The notes under the pieces were generated by a model, which did no database searches, was not told the origin of the DNA, and saw only the letters and a list, made by a program, of their open reading frames with translations. Below, piece by piece: positions 46,801-57,289 of a stretch of 64,000 nucleotides of DNA. The position numbers and the translations under genes were made by a program. The stretch is from Anthoceros angustus. Lineage: Eukaryota > Streptophyta > Anthocerotopsida > Anthocerotales > Anthocerotaceae. The number at the start of each line of letters is the position of its first letter. The first letter of the stretch is position 1. Where the stretch lies: assembly GCA_010909165.1 (NCBI GenBank), contig MU008209.1:344779-408778 (forward strand). The letters run 5' to 3'.

Positions 46801-47280
46801 AGCTTGGTGTTGTTCCTCGCCAGCCGCCCAGTGTCTCGAGCCCGAGATCCTCCATCTCCGCCTCCGCCTCCTCCACCTCCCCGCCTCCCTGCCGCCGCTG
46901 CAGAGGTCTTCTCGCTGCTTGGGCCTCAGGCTCGCTTCAACTGCTCAGACAACAAGGACCTTGGTCCGGCTCCGAATAGACCGGACCTCCCCGCCGCTTC
47001 TACCTTTCCTCCTCGACTCGAGCGAGGGATTCCGCCTCCCTGCCGCCCACCCGCCTCCGAGGAGCACCATGCCTCCGCCTCCACCTCCGGGTCTTCTCTG
47101 CCGTCCCGCAGAGACCCCAAAGCATACCGTCCATGACGTTAGCCAAAACTCGCCGTGTTTCTTCCACGGCCGCCGCTGGGGAGATGTCCAGGAAGTCCGC
47201 TGAGGGAGAGGGCATCTCCCGCTCCGTCAAGGACTGCTAGACTGCAGTCCGGAGTGAGTCCGGACTCGGCTCTCCGGACC
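40900..47280. repeat. GC-rich tandem array with GGTCCGGACC-type palindromes
   Basis: A unit of about 490 bp starting 'gactcctctcctcccgagtc' and containing 'gtccggaccggtccgatctc' occurs at about 41025, 41520, 43540 and 45161, almost identical each time. A diverged version follows at about 41984-42470 and 45625-46080. Between units lie CT-rich spacers carrying the repeated phrase 'agaatcgagccccgagatcc' (42953, 44520, 46626). The higher-order period is about 1.6-2.5 kb. Open frames on both strands (up to 323 codons) follow the repeats and change with each indel, so I do not call genes. Confidence 0.8.
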
Positions 47281-50200
47281 TGATCAGGACCCTCAGGTCC
47301 TGGGTGCCTTGGTCCGGCCCTTCTACCTCCTTGGTCCGTTTGGCCGCTAGCTCCTTCGCCTGCCTCGCTTTGGGCTCAGGTATGGGGTCCGAGTTGGCGC
47401 TTCCTCCCGCCGGAGACAGAGGGCTCCGATGTGGTCACGCTGGCCTCCTGCCTGGCCTCTCCGCCTCTCGACCGCCTCCACCTCCCGCACTCCGGTAGGG
47501 GTAGAGGCAGGCGCCTGGTGCTTCGCTGGTGGTGCCACCTTCCGCCTCTTGACGACTGCTGTCCCATTCTGGTCAGGCCGAGGTATGGCCTTGCCGACAG
47601 CTGCGACGCCGCCTCCACCTCCTGGGTGCTCCGCAGTGCACCCGCCTCCGAACTGCAGAAGGAGGCAGATATCCTCCCATACCTCTCGGGCGGCGAGGGG
47701 TCCATTCCACCGGATGGAGTCCCAATTCCCTCCCAATCATCTTCCTCCCGGCCTGCTTTAGTCTTAGGAGGTCGAGCCTTCGCCTCCTGCCTTCGCCTTT
47801 CCCGCCGGCAGCAGGCCGCTTAACTCTTCCGAGCGCCCGCCTCCTCTTCTCCCTCCTTCAGAGATTGAGGTGTCCCACACATGGATGAGGAAAGGACAAT
47901 GACGAGGGCTTCTCCCGAGCTTCCGCCTCGACCGATCCGGCGAGATGACGCCGCCGGCCCGCTTGCCACAGTAGGGCGGAGGAACACCAAAGATTATCAC
48001 CAAGGTGATCCACCTTGGTGAGCATGTTCCAATGGACAATGACCTTAGCCACCGCCTCACCCGCCATCCAAAGAAGTCCGACATCGCCCAACTGCTTGAC
48101 GACCGCTGGCCCCTCGGTCGCAGAGCGCCCGCCGCTTCTACCTTTCCTCACCTTGAGGGGTTCCGGACTACACCCCAATTTTCACCGGCTTGTAAATCCG
48201 CCTCGACCTCCACGGCCCACCTCCTAGGGTCCTCCTCAAACTTTGAGCGGACCTCCTTGTTGACGGCCAAGATCATGATTCCCCGACAAGTGTGACTGCC
48301 GAACGTCCACACCGCTGAAGATGTCCAGATGCCACTTCTCCACCAAGTCCTCCGCCTCCTCCACCTGTGGTCCAAGTCGGGTATCTCCGACGCCAAGGCC
48401 CACCAGCGCCAAGGCTCCCATACCTCCGGCCTTCTTGGGTCCCATCACCGCCTTCTTCCATCTCCGCCTCCACTTCCCAGAATCGAGCCCCGAGATCCTC
48501 CATCTCCTTGTGGCCTCCTGCCTTCGCCTCCTTGGTCCGCCTCCTGCCTTCGCCTCCTTGTTCAGTTAGCTACTGTAGTCCCTCCACCTCCACGGTTGCG
48601 ATCCCGCCTTAGTGATCTCAGCCTCGTCGCGGCTTCGCCCACGCGCCACCTTCACCCGAGCCTCCACTTGTTGTTTCACCTAGCCGCCTCCACCTCCCCG
48701 CCTCCTGCCTTCGCCTCCTCCACCTCCCCGCCTCCCTGCCGCCTGCCGCTGCAGAGGTCTTCTCGCTGCTTGGGCTCAGGCTCGCTTCAACTGCTCAGAC
48801 AACAAGGACCTTGGTCCGGTCTGCTGAATAGACCGGACCTCCCGCTGCTTGGCGCTTCCTCCTCGACTCGAGCGAGGGATTCGCCTTCCGCCTCCACCCG
48901 CCTCCGGAGGAGCACCATGCCTCCTTGTTGCCTCCACCTGGGTCTTCTCTGCCCGCAGACCCTAAAGCATACCGGCCCATGACTGAAGCCAAAATCACGT
49001 GTTTCTTCCACGGCCGCACTGGGAGATGTCCAGAAGTCCGAGGAGAGGGCATCTCCGCCTCCGTCAAGGACCATGGATCTAGCCCCGGAGGAGTCCTGAC
49101 TGCCTCCGGACTGATCAGACCTCAGTCCCGGTGCCTTGGTCCGCCTCTTCTACCTCCTGGTCCGCTTGGCCTTAGCTCCTTCACTGGCCTCGCTTTGGGC
49201 TCAGGCAGGTCCGGGAGTCAGCGCTTCCTCCCGCCGGAGACAGACGGGCCTCGATGTGGTCACGCTGGCCTCCGCCTCCGCCTCCGCCTCCGCCTCGACC
49301 GCCTCCACCTCCCGCACTCCGTGAGGTAGGTAGAGGCATGGTGCGCCTGGTGCTTCGCTGGTGGTGCCACCTTCGCCTCTTGACGTGCGTTTCGTCCGCT
49401 GGCGAGGTGGCGGTTTCTTTGGGCGCGGCGGCGTCGGCTCCTCCCGTGGGTGCTCCGTTGGTAGCAACTCACCCGGGAACCCGGAAGGAGGGATATCCTC
49501 CCATACCTCTCGGGCGGCGAGGGGTCCATTCCACCGGATGGAGTCGGAATTCCCTCCCAATCATCTTCCTCCCGGGCTCGTTTAGTCTTAGGAGGTCGAG
49601 CCTTCGCCTCCGGTGCCTTCGCCTTTCCCGCCGGCAGCAGGCCGCTTAACTCTTCCGAGCGCCCGCTCCTCTTCTCCCTCCTTCAGAGATTGAGGTGTCC
49701 CACACATGGATGAGGAAAGGACAATGACGAGGGCTTCTCCCGAGCTTCCGCCTCGACCGATCCGGCGAGATGACGCCGCCGGCCCGCTTGCCTCGGCAGG
49801 GCTTAACTCTTCCGAGCGCCCGCCTCCTCTTCTCCCTCCTTCAGAGATTGAGGTGTCCCACACATGGATGAGGAAGGGCGTGGCCCGTGACGAGGCGGCT
49901 TCTCGCTCAGAGCTTCCCTCTTGACCGATCCGGCGAGGATGATACGCCTCGGGTGGCCCGTTTGCCTAGGGCGTGGAGGAACACCAAAAGATTATCACCA
50001 AGGTGATCCACCTTGGTGAGCATGTTCCAATGGACAATGACCTTAGCCACCGCCTCACCCGCCATCCAAAGAAGTCCGACATCGCCCAACCCGTTTGGCT
50101 GGCCCCTCGTCCACAGTGATGGCGCGCTTCCGCTTCTACCTTTCCTCACCTTGAGGGGTTCCGGACTACACCCCAATTTCTTCTCAGGCGGTTGTAAACC

Positions 50201-50455
50201 GCCTCGACCGCCTCCACCTCCTAGGGTCCTCCTCAAACTTTTGAGCGGACCTCCTTGTTGGACGGCCCGGCATCTTCCTGGCGTGTTCGACAAGTGTGAC
50301 TGCCGAACGTCCACACCGCTGAAGATGTCCAGATGCCACTTCTCCACCAAGTCCTCCTCCTCCAGTGCAGGTAGGTATCTCGGGGGTATGTGCGCTCCAC
50401 GCCAAGGCTCCCATACCTCCGGCCTTCTTGGGTCCCATCACCGCCTTACTCCGCC
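47280..50455. repeat. CT-rich repeat region, possible decayed minus-strand ORF
   Basis: Segments are repeated with indels: about 47290-47820 resembles 49080-49640, and 47980-48360 resembles 49980-50370. A 159-bp unit starting 'gcttaactcttccgagcgcc' occurs three times (47818, 49643, 49802), the last two in tandem. On the minus strand, coding-like stretches recur in different frames, for example VEKWHLDIFSGVDVRQSHLS, SKFEEDPRRWAVEVEADL and MAGEAVAKVIVHWNMLTKVD. They could be remnants of one transposon protein, not identified. Confidence 0.6.
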
Positions 50456-51270
50456 GCATCGGGCCGCATGACGTTGCCTGCCTCTTCGCCGCTCACCCGC
50501 CCAACCACGGTGAGCCATGAGAAGGTGCCTCGAAAGGCCAAGAGATAGCGCCTAAAGAGCGGGGTGGCGGAGCGCGAGAGACTGCGAAAATCGTCGTGAG
50601 GTCACAAAGAGAAATGGTCTTCCTTCCAGGTTGCGACGCCGAGTAGTCGAGCTAAGGGTGTCCTTCGCCTGTGAATCGCCAGAGGTCTGCATGGCCTACT
50701 CCCGCCTTACGCTTCCGCTTACGCTGGCCTTACGCCACCGCGTACTCTAACCTCACGTCGGCGAACCGTACCCGGAGCGTGAATAATCGCTTATAACGTG
50801 CCACCGGGCAACTCGCGGGCCCCGGTCTCACGATGCCTGCCCACCACTCAAGACCGGCCCACGTGGCTTTGTCTGTCTAAATCACGCTCCAACTTCTAAG
50901 TTACTTTACTTTAGCGTGATTGTCCTGGCCCCCGCCTGAGAGCGTGGTCTGACTTATCCTGACTCCGGCAAGTTGTCCGGAGCTCCTCCCGAGTGCTCGA
51001 GTCCTTCCACCTACTCCGTAGTCCTTACTGGAGGTGGAGTATCCGAGTAGTCCGGCTTATTTCTTCCTTTCCGCCTTATTTTGCACTCCGTACCTACGAA
51101 AAAAACAAAACCTAACTCATTCCCTACCCCCGGGGAGAGTCCGTGGTCCACAACTATTAACTTTAAAACGAGCACATGCAAGCGGCTATGCCGCGAATTG
51201 TTCCTCATGGCGACCAATCTGTAACTCATCTGGGCCTTGAGCTAACACTCCATGTATGAACACTTTTAAG
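50456..51270. other. no feature recognised
   Basis: This is mixed-composition sequence between the CT-rich repeats and the next exons. I see no ORF with family resemblance, no clear repeat and no RNA gene. Confidence 0.5.
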
Positions 51271-51287
51271 TTCCACATGCACTCCAC

Positions 51288-51816
51288 TTATGGGTCATCA
51301 AAACCATTACTCTTGCCCATGGACTTGGCGTCTTCATTATCCCAAACTTCTGCCTCATCAATGTCGGCGATGTCGGCGATCGTACCTGTCCTCTTCCTCC
51401 ATGCCTCGAACTTTCCGGACTCCGGTCCATAGCTGCATAGAGATTCACGTTTCTTGGTGTGTGGGGAACACATCGAGGAAGTCTTGGCGATGTTTGCATG
51501 CGCCTCCTCCAGCCTTTGCCTGCAGAAGTCATGTCAATAGTATTCAGTACTCAAGCATCCACCTGGTTTGTCTACAATTCCATTTCCATATAAAGTGCGT
51601 CAAAGTGTAGAGCGAGAGGACGAAACACACCATCGATGGTCCACAAAGCACTGTGGGTCATGTGTCGCAGACATAAACTTCGACACACCCCGCACCTGCT
51701 CGCCGGTATTGCTTTCTTCCGAGTAGCATCAAAGTCCCTCTGGAATTGCGACACAACATCGTTCTCCTCCTCTTGCAAAATCCGGTGGAAGCCGATTGTT
51801 AGCTCTGGAGCAACAT
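51288..51816 (-). CDS. 3' end of an unknown gene, two phase-matched exons
   Basis: On the minus strand, exon 51696-51816 follows a 'tttcag' acceptor. It reads VAPELTIGFHRILQEEENDV, VSQFQRDFDATRKKAIPAS and ends AG before 'gtgcgg'. After an intron of 176 bp, exon 51288-51519 follows a 'ctgcag' acceptor. It restores the arginine codon and continues QRLEEAHANIAKTSS, ESLCSYGPESGKFEAWRKRT and DIADIDEAEVWDNEDAKS to a stop at 51288. The exact phase match and acidic, coiled-coil-like composition argue for real exons. I do not recognise the family. Upstream exons should lie above 51820 but were not found. Confidence 0.5.
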
Positions 51817-51819
51817 CTG

Positions 51820-52494
51820 AAAGCATACAAATTGCAAACCGCGGGAACAGCGCTCACCTCAAACGCTTCAGAGCTGTGAGTTAAGTGTAACATCGTGGTA
51901 CACTCACAACGCAGAGTTGACAATAGTCTTCAACCCGACAAGCGAGCACCTTTAGAGTCGCTGACATGTAGAGTTGGCTTAAGAGCCGGGCAATAAGACT
52001 ACGGTATAAATGCGATGCATGCACAACTTAAATGATCAGCAACGGAAATCTTCGAACTCAGTGGAGAGAAACAGCGCCGCCTTTCCCAAACGACATGTAG
52101 GCCAGCAGTAATCATGAAATCGATTAAAATAAAGGTTAATCTGAAGAGATTTTAACAGCGTAATGTGCCCATCGATTCAAACCGGGGCAACACCTAGGGT
52201 AATCACGTCTCAAACAGGGGTTTATGTTCTCAAGTACTCCACGCTGCCACAAGCAGGAAACATCTTCAACGCGGCCTCACTTTGTTTAAACGTCACACAG
52301 CGCGCAAGAGCAGCAGACCGCGAGCACCACCGTCCGATCGGCTTCAGCCGGCCTGTGGAAGTAGGTGCGCACCGCCCATATTCCTTTCCACACGGCTTCA
52401 TGCAATTCCACTGTTTTCTCTAACCCAGCTCCTCTTTCTTTCACTATTCTATGCCAGGGTATCATTGGGACGGAAGTTGCGGAGCAAGAAGGAC
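51820..52494. other. unassigned spacer
   Basis: Probable upstream exons of the minus-strand gene and the promoter of the plus-strand gene should lie here. An open frame at 52163-52423 has no recognised features. Confidence 0.4.
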
Positions 52495-53130
52495 ATGGCG
52501 GACACACTTGGCGACCCGCCAGCAGTGGCCCCAAGGCAGAAGAAAGTGAAGAAGAAATCGACGGCGGATGATGCAAGCTCGGGTCCGCCGGGTGGAGGAA
52601 CAACACGGAGGGGCATCCAAGAAAACCGATCGCACCAACAAAGCAAGCACAAAATCCGGAGCGGTTGGGTTGGAGAAGGCAGGTGGATCCAAAGGGCAGA
52701 AGAAAGGGCAACCAGAGCCAGTGCCGTCACCTTATAACCCGGAGGAAACCATGCTTTTGAGGAGACTGACCAATTCTCATGATGCAATTGTATGCATGGA
52801 CAAGGAGTGGTTTCTGCAACAGGAAGCCGAAAATTTGGATGATGCTGAGCGGTGGACACTGCTTTTGAAATTGTGGGTAACAGAATTTGGACCAGCCAAG
52901 CCTAATCAGAGAGTGAAAGTCGGATGGGTTGTCTGGGCTAACTTGGACTTGTCAAACGGAGACCCGGAGTTTGAGATGTTGTTGACAACAAAGCCACAAC
53001 AATTAGATGAAATACGCCCGGTTCCTGATGAGTTCAAGGTTTTCACCGTGGGGCTCGGAATGTTCAAGGTGAATAAGTGCACACCAGAGGTGTTAGTGAC
53101 CGCATTTCGAGAGAGTATGAGTGACCCGCA
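52495..53130 (+). CDS. uncharacterised protein, first exon, with one frameshift
   Basis: It starts at ATG 52495 (MADTLGDPPAVAPRQKKVKK). A lysine/glycine-rich N-terminus changes frame near 52610, then continues KAGGSKGQKKGQPEPVPSPY, EETMLLRRLTNSHDAIV and a compact globular-looking segment (WFLQQEAENLDDAERW, VWANLDLSNGDPEFEML, VFTVGLGMFKVNK). The exon ends at 53130 before a good donor 'gtaagtatt'. The basic low-complexity start followed by a conserved-looking domain recalls chromatin or transposon proteins, but I do not recognise it. With the following open stretches (53301-53530, 53836-54060, 54149-54517, 54744-55137) it may form one gene about 2.6 kb long. The shift near 52610 may be decay or assembly error. 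Confidence 0.45.
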
Positions 53131-53300
53131 AGTAAGTATTATTTGAACTGGATTTGTTTTCTGCAACTCATCCTGGTCCTTTGTTGCTGTGAAGGTGTGA
53201 TTCCCAAATGTAGTGAATTGTGCGGGCTGGGAGGGCTTTCTACAAGCAACTGTGTAGTTTCATCACGTAGTCAGTCATTGACCACCGGAGAGAGCTAAGC

Positions 53301-53560
53301 ATGCAGCGTGCGAGAGCAGCGCTACCTAGAATTATGGGAAACGATGCAACAGGTAGCTCGGAGGATGAAGAATTGGAACCTGAAGACGAGCATGACAAAC
53401 TCCTGGAAGGGCAGTCTGATGACGAAGAGGGGAAAAATATGGAATCTGATGCTGAGGACCAAGACAAGGAAGCCGAAGACATCCTAGAATTTGCTATGCA
53501 TCGAGCATCTCTAGAAGTGCCTACTATTGCATATGACCTCCAGCTTCGGGAGGACGCCGG
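53301..53560 (+). CDS. acidic exon-like segment of the same locus
   Basis: The open frame reads MQRARAALPRIMGNDATG and then a long acidic stretch (SSEDEELEPEDEHDKLLEGQ, DAEDQDKEAEDILEFAMH). It runs into the palindromic GGACGCCGGCATG elements at about 53550, where host-like coding character ends. It probably belongs to the gene starting at 52495. The palindrome-bearing part (53550-53700) looks inserted. Confidence 0.4.
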
Positions 53561-53680
53561 CATGTCGGCGTCCTCCCTGCCTTGGAGTGTCCCCAGTCCC
53601 TCCCAACCCCACATGCTGGCATGTTTATGGATGTCGGACGTGGAGGGGATGAGAGAGGACGCCGGCATGCCGGCGTCCAC
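53549..53680. repeat. pair of short palindromes (GGACGCCGGCATG type)
   Basis: A palindrome around 'ggacgccggcatg' occurs at about 53551-53572 and, perfect, at about 53659-53680. A related pair with 'gggcgcc' arms lies at about 55191-55220 and 55249-55276, and a decayed pair at about 60577-60600 and 60631-60658. The shared design is two strong hairpins 50-110 bp apart, each centred on CATG. Confidence 0.8.
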
Positions 53681-53835
53681 CCTTCATCATCCCAGGGCCG
53701 GCGGCACCCATCCACAATGGTTGGAGCTGTCCGCACCGATGATGTAGGTGACAGGCCTTTGGGGGGACCAAGCATCGAAGACCGCCACGGGAAAAATAGG
53801 CCCGGACAACATCGAGAAGGAGATCCCCAAGCCCA

Positions 53836-54520
53836 ATGGAAGAGGAAGACAGACCGTCCGGGAACGAGCTTATCACCGCGGATGTGAACAGGGCAGGTGG
53901 GAAGAGGAAAGGAAATAGAGAAGCAGCAGATGCTGGAAATGGGAGTCAACTCGCAGATGATGTAGATGTTTCACCGCTAAAAGGTGAAAAGGAAGCTCCA
54001 ATGAAGATGACATACCCACAGTTCATCTTTCAACAGATGAGGAGAGGCTGGCATCTTCTTTTCACGAGGAGGACTATCTAACCAAAGATTTGGGATGCGC
54101 CACATGCAAAGAAGGTTGTGCCCAAACGCATAGTGAAGTCGAGAATCTGTGCCGCTTCCTACCCCTCACCTGTATGAACAAATAAGGTGGGTGGATGAGG
54201 CATGGTCCAATTACTTGGCCCGCGTGATTGGAAAGGGACGAGTGGAAGAGGGCGTATTGCCTCTTCTGTGTATGATCGACCCAAAGGAGTGTGATGATCT
54301 GGAAGACTTGGACTGGAAAAAATTCAGGGCGAAGAAGTATATAATGGGCGTTTTAGGAGGCAATCCCACATTTGCTGTTGTGCAACACCTGGCGGACATT
54401 TTGCCTGTGAAAGAGCGATTCAAGTGGATAGAGGCCCATGTATATTGTGGGCTTACTTTACAAGAGATGAGGGTACTGGCAACATATCACAACACAATGC
54501 CTGGAGCAAACGCTTAAGAT
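53836..54520 (+). CDS. uncharacterised protein segment, possible ParB/sulfiredoxin-like fold
   Basis: A lysine/acid-rich stretch (MEEEDRPSGNELITADVNRA, DVDVSPLKGEKEAPMKMTYP) is followed after about 54060 by an open frame at 54149-54517. That frame reads WVDEAWSNYLARVIGKGRVE, LLCMIDPKECDDLEDLDW, GGNPTFAVVQHLADIL, AHVYCGLTLQEMRVLATYHN and TMPGANA. An 'IDPK...GGNxTxAVQ...YxGLTxxEMxxLAxxHN' order resembles ParB/Srx-fold proteins, in which a GGN(H/R) loop lies in the active site; here the residue after GGN is P. Coding character continues past the stop at 54517 in other frames, suggesting damage or introns. Function unknown. Confidence 0.4.
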
Positions 54521-54743
54521 GTCTTTTATTGAGCAAGTTAGATACCTCGGAGAACGCTCATTGCGGCGAGATGGCGGTATATGTCAATGACTTGGAAGTT
54601 CAACTTATACAAGGTTCCCCGATCAAGACGATGAGGGACGAGAAGATGATGCACAAACAGTAACAAAGTCGACAATGTAACACATCTTGTGCATAGCGAA
54701 AGCCGAAGGGAAAGTCTCGGACCAATGTTGACAAGATCTTCAA

Positions 54744-55137
54744 GTGGAGGCTTGTGAATTGCCCCGAGCAAAAAAACATGTGGCGGCCGGTATGAACAAG
54801 AAGAGCAAAGGGAAGCGCAAAGGCAATCAAGACATGAAGGGTAAGAAGGGGTGTTTAGAAACCAAAGGTGGAGAAGACGGCTCGCGTTGCTTTCAAGGCA
54901 TTCCAACAAGAGAAAGCGGGCAGCAAATGTATATCGCTGCAATCAAAAGTGGTCACCGTCTCATCGATTTGAAGGGTATGTCGGATGAAATTATTTTGCG
55001 GAAAAAGTTGCATATCATTCAGGTGGCAATGGCCAAGCACCTTGGGTATTCGTCTTTCAAGATGGTGAGACAGGAGTATCCTCAACACTCCACTGACGAA
55101 GTGGTTGCTAGATTCCAGACGGCATTTGAGGGCAAGG
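54744..55137 (+). CDS. 3' segment of the uncharacterised locus
   Basis: The open frame contains a basic stretch (KKSKGKRKGNQDMKGKKG) and then MSDEIILRKKLHIIQVAMAK, HLGYSSFKMVRQEYPQHS and VVARFQTAFEGK. It ends in front of a donor-like 'gtaatttta'. About 380 bp of this region (54910-55290) is repeated at 60333-60676 next to the second LTR, so the duplication carried host flank plus LTR. The family is not recognised. Confidence 0.4.
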
Positions 55138-55291
55138 TAATTTTAATTCAGTATCCTAGTGGTTCAAACTGCAGGAAAGGTTCTCCTCGAGGGAGGGTGC
55201 CAGCATGCCGGCGCCCTCCCTTGTTTTGGTATCCATGGTTGTGGTGGGCGCCCGCATGTTGGCGCCCACCCTAGTTTTGGCCTCTTGGGGC

Positions 55292-55512
55292 CTGATAAAA
55301 TAGCTTACTATTAGGGCACTCTTCACTAGGGCACCTAGGACTTAATAATTAATTTAGTCCTTAGGGCACTAAGTAGTTTCTTCTAGTAGTTATTTAATTG
55401 GTTAGTTGTTACAACCACCACTTACAACAACCTTGCCTACATAAAGGCATGTACTTTCTATTATGAATGTAATGCAACACATATTGCTTGAGCTTGTGTA
55501 TGATTCTCATCA
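55292..55512 (+). repeat. 5' LTR of a Ty1/copia element
   Basis: It begins 'tgataaaatagcttac' and ends 'gattctcatca', i.e. TG...CA, about 220 bp. It lies directly before a primer-binding site. It contains plausible promoter sequence ('tacataaagg' near 55438). The second copy is at about 60677-60897. No 3' LTR was found for the element starting here. Confidence 0.8.
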
Positions 55513-55524
55513 TGGTATCAGAGC
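55513..55524 (+). other. primer-binding site for initiator tRNA-Met
   Basis: TGGTATCAGAGC, the classic plant copia primer-binding site, is complementary to the 3' end of initiator tRNA-Met. The copy at 60898 lacks one A (TGGTATCGAGC). Confidence 0.93.
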
Positions 55525-56295
55525 ACACTTGCTCTTTGTTTTCTTGTGCATCCTCGTGCATCTAAGTAGCTTATCTAGGAGACACTTTTTAATCTAGCAT
55601 TTGCCTAGATGGATTGTGTTTATCCTAGAATTGCTATCTTTGCATGCATTCCTTTTATGCTAACATTTCTCTTCTAACAATGCTTTTATGCACTAATTCT
55701 TTGTCCTTCCTCCATGGATTTGTGTTCCCTTAGAAGGAGGAGGCATAGAGTTAAGAAGAGAGGTAGTCCCGCAAGACAATAAGAACAAATTAGGAGTCCA
55801 ACATATAGAAGCAATAGAAGACAACAAGCTATAGAGGGAGAGATAGAAGAAACCTCCTCTTGTATAGCAAACTTCATTGCATCTATCTTAATTTCTAAAC
55901 CAGATCAAGGGAAGTTTGTCATGTCAAGCTAGCTAGACGTGATTTGCTAGAAGTTTTTAGCCCAATTCACGTCAAGGCATTAGAATTAGCTCTCCAACAT
56001 ATCCCAAACTTGAATGCTGGTATTAGTACTCCTTTATCTTCTAGTCTCAAGACAAAATAGCATAGAAACTCTTAGATTTCAAGAAATTGATAGTCAATTA
56101 GCAACTCTTAGAATCCAATCTTTGATCTTAAGGGAGAATTATCTGAATTAAGGACAAAATTGTCTATTCTCTCTAAGGTTGATAATGCGCAGATTTGAGA
56201 GCATGCTATCATCATCCGAATCGATTATGATGCAAGAGAAGAGTTTCGTGCAATAGAGAAGATGAGGTCAGGCCTAGTCCTCTAAATCACCTACA

Positions 56296-57178
56296 ATGGC
56301 TGGAGTGATCAATGATGAAGAACAAACTGCTCCTAATTCCCCATTGGGTAATGATAATGCTAACACTTCATTGCATTATCATTATTGCTTCAAAGAGAAA
56401 GATAGATTCAATGGAAGGGATTATGACATCCGGTCATTGAGAATGCGAGGAGCTTTGCGGCAAAGAGACCTTTGGGGCATCGTCGATGGATCAATTCCAA
56501 GGCCACACGCCCGATTTGAACGTGAACTTCAACCTTCCGGACGCTGTGACGAGAAGGCACAAGATTTATTGGTCTGGACTTTCTCAACATATGGTGAGAC
56601 ATGTCGCACGCAAAGACCTCCAAGGATATGTGGACTCACCTTGCTCAATTATATTCATCTCGAGATGTAATGAGTATTGTTGCGCTTCACGTAACTTCCG
56701 CAACCTCTCAATGAAGGAGTCCGACACCATCGAACATCATGTTAATGCAGATTGGCACGATCCCATTTGGAATCTTCAATGGCGTACCTATCTCGAGATG
56801 GAGGCTTACGTCATTCTCTTATCTTCATTGCCACCTTCTTATAGGGCTTTCATTACAACTCAAAATGCGTGATTCGCAATGTCGAAAAAGCTGCAGATGA
56901 AGATCCAAATGAAGAGCCGACATCGTGTTCGAACTTATTGGAGCATTGCTACGGAGGAGGCAAGCACGTCATCATCACTCCGAGCCAACAAGCAGTGATG
57001 TATTCACAAAGGGGTAGAGGAAGAGGACGAGGCCGAGGTTCTACTTTCCAACGACCCCATATCCCGCACATACTTTCCATGATGGAGAGGCATCTTCTTC
57101 AACACCGCAAGAGGTAACAAGAAGATCGGGATTATATGTAATTGGTGCGTAATCCCAAATCACATGGAAAAGGATTGT
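56296..57178 (+). pseudogene. copia gag with CCHC zinc knuckle, frameshifted
   Basis: It starts at ATG 56296 (MAGVINDEEQTAPN). Recognisable gag pieces lie in different frames: FNGRDYDIRSLRMRGAL with LWGIVDGSIPRP, KDMWTHLAQLYSSRDVMSI, LRNLSMKESDTIEHHV and LSSLPPSYRAFITTQN. A zinc knuckle of the C-x2-C-x4-H-x4-C type (CNWCVIPNHMEKDC) is intact at 57137-57178. At least three shifts separate the parts. The copy at 62206-62990 is broken at partly different places. Confidence 0.85.
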
Positions 57179-57289
57179 CGAAGAAGAAGAATGGGAACCT
57201 CAAGGAGGCCCCACTGAGCTAACATTGCGGAAGAAACAATCTTCCTCAACTCCAGGTGCTCACTGTGTGCTTCTTCCAAGCCCTCCAAT

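Noticed and set aside
40900-47280. Regular repeats considered as a CRISPR array
   Set aside because: Units are about 490 bp, spacers are not unique short sequences, and the setting is a plant genome.
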